DNA of 5,137 nt from Acholeplasma sp. Its GTDB lineage: Bacteria > Bacillota_I > Bacilli_A > Acholeplasmatales > Acholeplasmataceae. Under the pieces are notes generated by a model. The model saw only the letters and a program-made list of their open reading frames with translations, did not search any database and was not told the origin of the DNA. Shown piece by piece: positions 1 to 5,137 of the stretch. The position numbers and the translations under genes are program-made. The stretch's first letter is position 1. Every line of letters begins with the position of its first letter. Location: positions 1 through 5,137 of the forward strand of contig DURF01000027.1 of assembly GCA_012837395.1 (NCBI GenBank), given 5' to 3'.

Positions 1-179
1 ACTTCATCTCTATTTTTAACTTTTAAAGATAGATCAAGATCATCATAATCTGTTTTAATTTCTCTCGTTTCAAAAAGATCGCCTTTAAACTTTATCGGTT
101 CTTCAGCAATTATTGTTTTGGGGCCTCTTTGTTTCTTTTTATTAGTTTCTTTGGTTTTTTGTACAACTTCTTTACTCAT
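1..179 (-). CDS. N-terminal part of an unidentified lysine-rich protein (possibly an extended RlmB)
   Basis: Only the first 59 codons lie in the window; the gene runs off the left edge. It starts at an ATG inside the end of mrnC, sharing the 8 bases ATGAGTAA with it, and an AAGGGG ribosome site lies 9 bases upstream. The visible protein begins MSKEVVQKTKETNKKKQRGP. It is hydrophilic: residues 3-21 are basic and likely disordered, and residues 34-59 mix acidic and basic residues. I see no signal peptide, membrane segment or known catalytic motif. In Bacillus the gene after mrnC is rlmB (23S rRNA Gm2251 2'-O-methyltransferase), then yacP. The visible part lacks the YGKN-type motif that opens RlmB, so RlmB would fit only with a long N-terminal tail, as some homologues have. 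The reading frame is well supported by overlap and ribosome site; the function is not. Confidence 0.75.
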   Translation of the reverse strand, partial: MSKEVVQKTKETNKKKQRGPKTIIAEEPIKFKGDLFETREIKTDYDDLDLSLKVKNRDE

Positions 180-552
180 TGTAATCTTCCCCTTCTTCAA
201 TATATTTGAATGACAAACTCATAATTTCATCTAATCTTTTTTTATTATTAATATATAAATATCCAATTAAACTTTCAAAACCAGTAGCTAGAACATATGT
301 TTTAGCATCAACATTTTTTCTTCCCGATGAACTGTTGTTTCTGCCTCTTTTAAAAGCATGCATTTCATCTTCACTTAATGTTTCACTATTAATTAAATAT
401 TCAATAACTTCGGCTTGCGCTTTACTAGAAGTATAATTGATTGCTTTATTATGTAAAATATTTACACTAGTAAAGCCTGATTCAATTAAATGTTTTCTAA
501 CTTCTAATTCATAATATGCATCACCAATATATGCGAGTGCTAATCCGTTCAA
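172..552 (-). CDS. mrnC: Mini-ribonuclease III (MrnC)
   Basis: RNase III-type endoribonuclease lacking the double-stranded RNA-binding domain; in Bacillus it matures 23S rRNA ends from the precursor, acting in the cytoplasm. The 126 residues align well from memory with B. subtilis MrnC: NGLALAYIGDAYYE at 2-15 carries the metal-binding aspartate D11, KRGRN at 68-72 starts the flexible RNA-contacting loop, and FESLIGYLY at 92-100 carries the second catalytic acid, E93. The start is TTG. The codon before it is the cysS stop TAA in the same frame, so no upstream start is possible, and the next ATG (residue 64) would remove the active site. A GAAGG lies 10 bases upstream, inside cysS. Compared with Bacillus, about a dozen residues before NGLALAYIGDA are missing. 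The cysS-mrnC order is conserved in Firmicutes. The family call is very secure; the exact start is less so. Confidence 0.95.
   Translation of the reverse strand: MNGLALAYIGDAYYELEVRKHLIESGFTSVNILHNKAINYTSSKAQAEVIEYLINSETLSEDEMHAFKRGRNNSSSGRKNVDAKTYVLATGFESLIGYLYINNKKRLDEIMSLSFKYIEEGEDYNE
189..194 (-). promoter_or_regulatory. Ribosome binding site inside mrnC for the downstream gene
   Basis: AAGGGG read on the minus strand lies 9 bases before the ATG at 179, inside the last codons of mrnC. It supports the overlapping start and translational coupling between the two genes. Confidence 0.6.
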
Positions 553-1857
553 TTATATCCAACCTTCATTTGACAATTCTTTTCTTAAAGTATCAGCTAA
601 ATCAAAATCTTTATTTTGTCTTGCTTCTTCCCATGCTTCATATTTATTAACAATTTCTTTTGTTAATTTATATTCAGGCATAATGTTTAAAACATTTAAT
701 ATCTTTGTAATGCTATTATATGTTTTCTTAATATCTATTATATCATTAATTTTATTTAAATTTTTAATTTCTTGTAAAATTAAAGTAATAACATTAGAAG
801 TATTTAAATCATTGTTCATTTCATCAACAAACTTACTTATAATTTCTTCATCTACTTCATCTTGATTAAAATTAACACCTAGTTTTAAATTAGTACGCTT
901 TAATGTTTTAGTAATACGGTCATATATTTGAATATATTCATCAAACAATTCATTATTAAAACTAATTGGTCTCCGATAATGATGTGCTAATATTAATAAC
1001 CTAAATGCAAGCCCATTATCGATATCTTTAACTAAGACTGTATTTCCTAGTGATTTACTCATTTTCTCATCACCAAAATCAAGTCTACCAACATGCATCC
1101 AGTATTTAGAAAGTTCATGACCACTATGAGCAATAGTTTGAATATTTTCATTTTCGTGATGTGGAAATATTAAATCACTTCCACCACCATGAATATCAAG
1201 CACTCCATTAAATATTTCATGATTCATCACCGCACATTCTGTGTGCCAACCTGGTCTACCTTCACCCCAAGGTGATTCAAACTTAATACCTTGATCATCA
1301 GTTATTTTCCATAAAGAGAAATCTTTAAAATCTCTCTTATCACCTTTATTTTCAATTCTAACAGACTTTTCTAATTCTTCTTTATTTTGATTTGAAATGC
1401 TACCATATTCACTTAATTTAGTTGAATCAAAATAAACTCCTGATTCAGTTTGATAAGCGAAACCTTTATCAATTAACACCTTAATATATTTAACCATTTC
1501 TTTAATATAGTTGGTTGCTTTTGGCATTAAATCTGGCAAGTTACTATTTACTTTATTAGTTGCTTCAATAAAAGCTTTAGTATATTTTTTTGTTAACTCT
1601 AATTCGGTTAACTTAGCCTTTTTAGCTTCTTCAATTATCTTATCATCAACATCAGTAATATTAGAGACATAATATACTTCATAGTTTATAAATTCTAAAT
1701 AGTTTTTTAAAACATCAAAAAAGATAACTGGTCTTGCATTACCAATATGAATATCAGAATAAACGGTAGGTCCACAAACATACATATTTACCTTGTTATT
1801 ATTTATTGGTTTAAACTCTTCAGTTTTTCTAGTTTGTGTATTATATATTTTTAGCAT
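553..1857 (-). CDS. cysS: Cysteinyl-tRNA synthetase (CysRS)
   Basis: Class I aminoacyl-tRNA synthetase that attaches cysteine to tRNA-Cys using ATP in the cytoplasm. In its 434 residues the catalytic Rossmann fold shows the HIGH-type motif HIGN at 37-40 in a GPTVYSDIHIGNARP context, and KMSKS at 265-269 within EKMSKSLGN. The usual zinc ligands are all present: C28, C208 (in WHTEC), H233 and E237 (in FPHHENE). The helical anticodon-binding part ends with the typical DFDLADTLRKEL and a terminal GW. It is slightly shorter than the roughly 460-residue E. coli and Bacillus enzymes. The ATG start has an AAGGAGAGG ribosome site (1862-1870) 4 bases upstream. No cysE lies before it, unlike in Bacillus, and no T-box leader fits in the short upstream gap. 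It is the first gene of an operon with mrnC and the partial gene at the left edge. Confidence 0.98.
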   Translation of the reverse strand: MLKIYNTQTRKTEEFKPINNNKVNMYVCGPTVYSDIHIGNARPVIFFDVLKNYLEFINYEVYYVSNITDVDDKIIEEAKKAKLTELELTKKYTKAFIEATNKVNSNLPDLMPKATNYIKEMVKYIKVLIDKGFAYQTESGVYFDSTKLSEYGSISNQNKEELEKSVRIENKGDKRDFKDFSLWKITDDQGIKFESPWGEGRPGWHTECAVMNHEIFNGVLDIHGGGSDLIFPHHENENIQTIAHSGHELSKYWMHVGRLDFGDEKMSKSLGNTVLVKDIDNGLAFRLLILAHHYRRPISFNNELFDEYIQIYDRITKTLKRTNLKLGVNFNQDEVDEEIISKFVDEMNNDLNTSNVITLILQEIKNLNKINDIIDIKKTYNSITKILNVLNIMPEYKLTKEIVNKYEAWEEARQNKDFDLADTLRKELSNEGWI

Positions 1858-1873
1858 AAAACCTCTCCTTTTG

Positions 1874-1896
1874 ATTAATTATATTTTATAATTAAT
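1874..1896. repeat. Perfect 10-bp inverted repeat over the cysS -10 region
   Basis: ATTAATTATA at 1874-1883 is repeated in inverted form at 1887-1896 with a 3-base TTT spacer. It covers the -10 box and part of the spacer of the cysS promoter. It contains only A and T, so it is a weak hairpin and has no T-run typical of a terminator. It could be an operator for a dimeric repressor or an accident of base composition. Confidence 0.6.
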
Positions 1897-1906
1897 GAAA
1901 TAACAA
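1878..1906 (-). promoter_or_regulatory. Sigma-A type promoter of the cysS operon
   Basis: On the minus strand, TTGTTA (1901-1906, four of six matches to TTGACA) is separated by exactly 17 bases from a perfect TATAAT (1878-1883). The start point would fall near 1871, leaving a leader of only about 14 bases that begins at the cysS ribosome site. The AT-rich background raises the chance of false matches, but spacing and position fit well. Confidence 0.7.
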
Positions 1907-1914
1907 GTTAATAA

Positions 1915-3723
1915 CTATATTTCCCTTAATTTGTTTAATATCTCGAACATCGCCCAAGTATCTTGTTTACAATATTCAATTAATGCTTGATATTCTTTGT
2001 TAAATGCTTTTTCATCTAACAAAGGAAAGCTATGATAAGTTATCATTGCTTCTATTCCATCTTTAACATCAAGTGTGTCATAACTAAGTTTTGAAAACAA
2101 CGGCAATACTTTTTTTATCGAATACGAGCCTTCTAAATCTTGATGATAATAGTTATATAAACTAGCATCATCTTTATCAAAACCTAAACTTAAATATAAA
2201 CTCTTATTCCCTTTAATAAGATGTTGCAGATCAAATAGTCTATTAATTATATCTTCTAACTCATTATAATATTTAGGATAGTATTGTTGAAGTTCTTTTA
2301 AACGAGCTTTTTCAAACCTAACATTATAAACCAAAACACTCCCACCATCAGGCTTAATAACATCAAGCATTGATTCAAGTAAACTAAGACGGTTGTCTTT
2401 ATGATCTTTTGCTAGATAATAATAGTTATCATTATCTTTATGACAAATACCTGGTTTTCTTTCAATATGAACAGAGTATTGAAAGAGTGACTGACTATAT
2501 GGTGATTCACCTTTAAATCTAGGAAGTGGTGCGTTAAATGATTCAAAATCTAAATGATAGATTGGATATTTTAATAATTTAATGCCTTGTCTAATTTTTT
2601 CTCTATTAAAGTATGGTTTATTCTCTTCAATTACTCTTCTTTGTATTTTATTATTCTCTCTATGCAATAACTCATAAGGAACATCAATTGCATGTCTATA
2701 ACCAGCTTTTAATAAATCAATTACACTATATTTATTATCTTTCTCATCTTTAAAACCGTGATGTCTGTTAGTATATATTAAAAGATTGTTTTTAGATGGG
2801 AAATTAGTTAAATCTATATCACTATAATAATAACTTGCAAGATCGCTTTCTTTTAAATTTATATTATCTTTATTGTTATATTTGTTAATAATGTTAATAG
2901 TTTCATTAATATCATCTTTAATTACATTCATCATTTTATTTAAAAGTGATGATAAGTTATAAAATCTAACAATCTCATTAGGATAGTCCGATTTACCATC
3001 ATGAATATATTCATGGTCTAATATAACTAAATAATATTCAATTTTCTTTTTTGTTTTAACAGCATTCTCAATTACATATTTTTGATATAAAAGATCATAA
3101 ATATAATGACCGCGGTCATCAAATTTGTTAAATAGTTTTTTTTCATTTTTGAAATAATCACTATTTTTTAGTTTTTTAATATCTTCATAAGGAAAATAGA
3201 TATCTTCTTTATCTTTAATGAAAAACTCATGTTTAACTTTATCGTCTAACGTTGTAAAGAAGAAATTATTTCCCTTTAAACTAAACTTAGAACTAGTGGT
3301 TGCTTTAGTCTCGAAAATTCTTATTGTATCTTCATCTTCTTGATAACCATCAAGAAAACAATAAAAATCAAATTCATGATTTTTATAATTAAACCTTTTT
3401 TGATTATATGTTTCTAAACTATAAATAACATCACCACCAAACTTATCTTTGATTGCTCTTCCACTAATCATTTCTAATTCTTGATAATATGGCATTAACA
3501 TTTCAAGTTTTAAATCAATTTTATTATTTAACTCTTCTTCATCATCGTTATATAAACTTTCCATAAAAGCTTTACTCTTTTGGTTGTTTTCAAGTTTAAT
3601 AAGTTCTTCTATTTTTAAATCCTTATTAAATTCAATTATTACTTCATCTTCTTGAATTGATTTTAACCATTTTAAATAATCAAATTTCATTATATTTAAA
3701 AACTGGGTTTTAGATATTTTCAT
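1915..3723 (-). CDS. DUF2779-type protein: predicted PD-(D/E)XK nuclease joined to a DEDD exonuclease domain
   Basis: A 602-residue protein with no signal peptide or membrane segment. Residues 1-20 (ISKTQF, FDYLKWL) and GRAIKDKFG at 88-96 resemble the opening of RecB/Cas4-like nucleases. D125 (FLDGY) followed by ETKATTSSK at 138-146 forms a D-ExK active-site pattern, and DLLYQKY at 210-216 resembles the later Q-Y motif. The C-terminal part looks like DUF2779, an RNase H/DnaQ-like fold: LDFES (D392, E394), YNVRFEKARL (466-475), LFDLQ (D498), GSYSIKKVLP (532-541), and YCKQD (Y584, D588), a YxxxD pattern as in DEDDy exonucleases. Single cysteines only, so no Cas4-type iron-sulphur cluster. ATG at 3723 was chosen because GAGGTGG lies 8 bases upstream; a GTG at 3735 overlaps that site. 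It has its own promoter and no clear terminator before cysS. Nucleic-acid cleavage is predicted; substrate and role are unknown. Confidence 0.88.
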   Translation of the reverse strand: MKISKTQFLNIMKFDYLKWLKSIQEDEVIIEFNKDLKIEELIKLENNQKSKAFMESLYNDDEEELNNKIDLKLEMLMPYYQELEMISGRAIKDKFGGDVIYSLETYNQKRFNYKNHEFDFYCFLDGYQEDEDTIRIFETKATTSSKFSLKGNNFFFTTLDDKVKHEFFIKDKEDIYFPYEDIKKLKNSDYFKNEKKLFNKFDDRGHYIYDLLYQKYVIENAVKTKKKIEYYLVILDHEYIHDGKSDYPNEIVRFYNLSSLLNKMMNVIKDDINETINIINKYNNKDNINLKESDLASYYYSDIDLTNFPSKNNLLIYTNRHHGFKDEKDNKYSVIDLLKAGYRHAIDVPYELLHRENNKIQRRVIEENKPYFNREKIRQGIKLLKYPIYHLDFESFNAPLPRFKGESPYSQSLFQYSVHIERKPGICHKDNDNYYYLAKDHKDNRLSLLESMLDVIKPDGGSVLVYNVRFEKARLKELQQYYPKYYNELEDIINRLFDLQHLIKGNKSLYLSLGFDKDDASLYNYYHQDLEGSYSIKKVLPLFSKLSYDTLDVKDGIEAMITYHSFPLLDEKAFNKEYQALIEYCKQDTWAMFEILNKLREI

Positions 3724-3731
3724 AATATTAA

Positions 3732-3738
3732 CCACCTC
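3732..3738 (-). promoter_or_regulatory. Ribosome binding site that fixes the start of the DUF2779-type gene
   Basis: GAGGTGG on the minus strand lies 8 bases before the ATG at 3723. It overlaps the in-frame GTG at 3735, which therefore cannot use it, so the shorter 602-residue product is preferred over the 606-residue one. Confidence 0.85.
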
Positions 3739-3775
3739 ACATGATTATTATTTCATATTTAATCTTCTATCTATT

Positions 3776-3784
3776 ATTATAACA
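3776..3784 (-). promoter_or_regulatory. Extended -10 promoter of the DUF2779-type gene
   Basis: TGTTATAAT on the minus strand is a perfect TATAAT with the upstream TGn of an extended -10 box. The sequence 17 bases upstream (TAAAAT) is a poor -35, which extended -10 promoters tolerate. Transcription would start near 3769, giving a leader of about 45 bases. Its position between the upstream terminator and the gene supports the call. Confidence 0.6.
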
Positions 3785-3820
3785 TTTAAGGATTAATTAT
3801 TTTATTATTAATTATACGGT

Positions 3821-3859
3821 TATAAAAACACCAATTATTTTATAACTGGTGTTTTTATA
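3821..3859 (-). terminator. Intrinsic terminator after the alpha/beta hydrolase gene
   Basis: A perfect 13-bp stem (3821-3833 with 3847-3859) encloses a 13-base loop; after one A-C mismatch the loop can pair four more bases, leaving a TTT tip. The core is ACACCA/TGGTGT with A- and T-runs at the outer ends, so on the minus strand the 3' arm ends in TTTTTATA. It starts 8 bases after the hydrolase stop codon and separates that operon from the DUF2779-type gene. The symmetric ends mean it could work in both directions, though no plus-strand gene is seen. Confidence 0.85.
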
Positions 3860-3867
3860 TCTAAGTA

Positions 3868-4683
3868 CTATAAATATTTTATTATAAATCCTGCTAATAG
3901 TGTTTGTAGTTCTTCTGGACTTTCAAAGATTGCGACATGTCCACAATTAGGAATTACAAAGTATTCTGTATTTGGAATGGTATTGGCAATAATTTCAGAA
4001 AACTTAACTCGTTTTAGCAAATCATCTTCACCAACTATTACTAAAGTTGGTGTTTTAATCTTTACTATTTCCTCAGTCATATTAACATCATTTTTAAATG
4101 TTTCATATAAAATTCTTTGGCCTTTAAAATATGATGGATCAACTTTTTTGAACTTAGCAGCACGTTCTTTTAATAATTGTTTATTTTCTTTGTAATATCT
4201 ATTACCATAAATAATTGGAGCCATTCCTAAAAAGAACTTTTCACCATCATTTAAATCTAATAAATATTCCCAATTATTAATAAAGCCTTCTAAAACTTCA
4301 TCTAGTTCACTAACACCATCAATTATTGATAATGTCTCAACAAAACTTGGATACATTAAACTAAAACGCATTGCAACCTCTGAGCCATAAGATGTTCCAA
4401 TTAAATGAATTTTTTCAATTTTTAGATAATCAAATAACGCTTTGGCTTCACTCGCGTGTTCAACAAATGTATAAGGACCCTCTGGTTTATCTGATCTTAG
4501 TTGACCTTTAAAATCATGAAGGATAATTTTAAATCCTAATTTTTCAAAAACTGGTATAACATATTCCCAACTACTTGTGCTTGCCATCACACCATTAAAA
4601 AAAGCAACCACTTTATTTGAATTCAAATCGCCTTTTATTTCATAATAAAGATTCATTCCATTAATATTAAAATAATTACTCAT
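3868..4683 (-). CDS. Alpha/beta hydrolase family protein
   Basis: A 271-residue cytoplasmic hydrolase of the alpha/beta fold with no signal peptide. FFNGVMASTSSW at 28-39 occupies the oxyanion-hole position, with NG in place of the usual HG. GQLRSDKP at 60-67 matches the conserved GxxRSDxP region. The nucleophile elbow GTSYG at 96-100 gives S98, VGEDDLL at 218-224 offers D220 or D221 as the acid, and NCGHVAIFE at 246-254 gives H249, so the catalytic triad is complete. Residues about 125-205 form the variable cap. Length is typical. The substrate cannot be read from the sequence; esterase, lipase-like or C-C hydrolase activity are all possible. The ATG start is one base after the stop of the upstream phosphatase, with a GAGAGG ribosome site 12 bases upstream, a rather long spacing. 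It ends before a strong terminator and is the last gene of its operon. Confidence 0.93.
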   Translation of the reverse strand: MSNYFNINGMNLYYEIKGDLNSNKVVAFFNGVMASTSSWEYVIPVFEKLGFKIILHDFKGQLRSDKPEGPYTFVEHASEAKALFDYLKIEKIHLIGTSYGSEVAMRFSLMYPSFVETLSIIDGVSELDEVLEGFINNWEYLLDLNDGEKFFLGMAPIIYGNRYYKENKQLLKERAAKFKKVDPSYFKGQRILYETFKNDVNMTEEIVKIKTPTLVIVGEDDLLKRVKFSEIIANTIPNTEYFVIPNCGHVAIFESPEELQTLLAGFIIKYL

Positions 4684-4684
4684 T

Positions 4685-5137
4685 TTATATAATAACCTCT
4701 CTTACTCCACAATGTTCTATTCTATCTTCAAAGTCGGTTTGTGAGTTCATCACCAAACCATGACAAACAAAAATTACTTTGTTATATTTTTTATATTTTT
4801 CTAAAACTTTTCTAACACGCTTCTTAATGGTTTCGTATTCTTCATATCTAAATTTAGAATCTTTCGGTCTTATACCACCAAAACTAAAATATTCACTTGA
4901 CGCATCAAAGACACCATAATCATATATAAACTCTAAATCTGGAAACCATTCATGTAATTCTACTTCAACTTTTAAATCGATTCCGGTTTCCTTAGAAATA
5001 ATCGCTGCTGTTTGAAGCGCTCTTGTGTAAGGTGATGATACGATTAAGTCAGCATCTTTTAGCCTTTCATCTTTTGCTCTATCAAAGGCTTGTTTTTCAC
5101 CTAGTTCAGTTAGTTCACCAAACTCAAAACCTAAACC
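4685..5137 (-). CDS. C-terminal part of a histidine phosphatase (phosphoglycerate-mutase-like) family protein
   Basis: The gene enters from the right edge; 150 codons plus TAA are visible. Numbering from the edge, ELTELGEKQA at 8-17 is the region that follows the N-terminal RHG motif. That motif, with the phosphohistidine, is therefore just outside the window, perhaps 25-30 residues upstream. SSPYTRALQTA at 34-44 is the classic second motif with the phosphate-binding arginine R39. E63 (LHEW) is a candidate for the acid residue, and VCHG at 124-127 carries the second catalytic histidine H126. The family includes cofactor-dependent phosphoglycerate mutases and many small-molecule or protein phosphatases; the short size and motifs suggest a phosphatase, but no substrate can be named. 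It is cotranscribed with the alpha/beta hydrolase one base downstream. Its promoter and start are not in the window. Confidence 0.93.
   Translation of the reverse strand, partial: GLGFEFGELTELGEKQAFDRAKDERLKDADLIVSSPYTRALQTAAIISKETGIDLKVEVELHEWFPDLEFIYDYGVFDASSEYFSFGGIRPKDSKFRYEEYETIKKRVRKVLEKYKKYNKVIFVCHGLVMNSQTDFEDRIEHCGVREVII

Noticed and set aside
206..436. Plus-strand open frame opposite mrnC
   Set aside because: It lies entirely within a well-supported conserved gene on the other strand and shows no family motif or ribosome site of note.
683..865. Plus-strand open frame opposite cysS, rich in hydrophobic residues
   Set aside because: The hydrophobic look is the expected mirror of lysine- and asparagine-rich AT codons of cysS; no independent support.
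1858..1914. T-box riboswitch or terminator upstream of cysS
   Set aside because: The gap is only 57 bases and holds a promoter with a leader of about 14 bases, too short for a T-box; the inverted repeat there is all A/T with a 3-base loop and no T-run.
1915..3723. Cas4 of a CRISPR-Cas system
   Set aside because: There is no cysteine cluster, no cas1 or cas2 nearby and no repeat-spacer array; the C-terminal exonuclease-like domain also differs from Cas4.
3724..3735. GTG start giving a 606-residue DUF2779-type protein
   Set aside because: The GTG lies inside the GAGGTGG ribosome site; the ATG 12 bases downstream has ideal spacing from it and is followed directly by the conserved ISKTQF segment.
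1915..3784. Defence island around the two-nuclease gene
   Set aside because: The neighbours are housekeeping or general metabolic genes with no mobile element, integrase or methyltransferase, so a defence role has no contextual support.
3977..4195. Plus-strand open frame opposite the alpha/beta hydrolase
   Set aside because: It is contained in a complete gene with an intact catalytic triad and has no recognisable domain.

Overview
The window comes from an AT-rich genome (GC roughly in the high twenties of percent, judged by eye), and all six recognisable genes lie on the minus strand, so transcription runs from high to low coordinates. The protein sequences look like those of Mollicutes or close Firmicute relatives. 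All eleven tryptophan codons in the genes read here are TGG, the five visible stops are TAA or TAG, and CGG and CGC are both used for arginine. This fits the standard bacterial code. It points towards an Acholeplasma-, Izemoplasma- or Haloplasma-like lineage rather than Mycoplasma or Spiroplasma, which read TGA as tryptophan. The lineage is an inference from few genes.

Right part (5137 to about 3821): a two-gene operon. The C-terminal 150 residues of a histidine-phosphatase (phosphoglycerate-mutase-like) protein are followed after one base by a complete alpha/beta hydrolase. A strong hairpin terminator lies 8 bases after the hydrolase stop.

Middle (about 3784 to 1915): a single gene with its own extended -10 promoter. 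It encodes a 602-residue protein that appears to join an N-terminal PD-(D/E)XK (RecB/Cas4-like) nuclease to a C-terminal DEDD-type exonuclease fold of the DUF2779 type. Its start is reassigned here to an ATG placed correctly behind a GAGGTGG ribosome site.

Left part (about 1906 to 1): a translation-related operon with a near-consensus promoter. It holds cysS (cysteinyl-tRNA synthetase), mrnC (Mini-ribonuclease III, 23S rRNA maturation) and the first 59 codons of a lysine-rich protein. The last sits where Bacillus has rlmB, but its visible part shows no RlmB motif. The junctions are very tight: the cysS TAA is followed directly by the TTG start of mrnC in the same frame, and mrnC overlaps the next gene by 8 bases.

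No RNA gene, CRISPR array, insertion sequence or phage signal was seen, and there is no gene-free stretch longer than about 145 bases. The most unusual item is the two-nuclease protein. Nothing around it shows that it belongs to a defence system.
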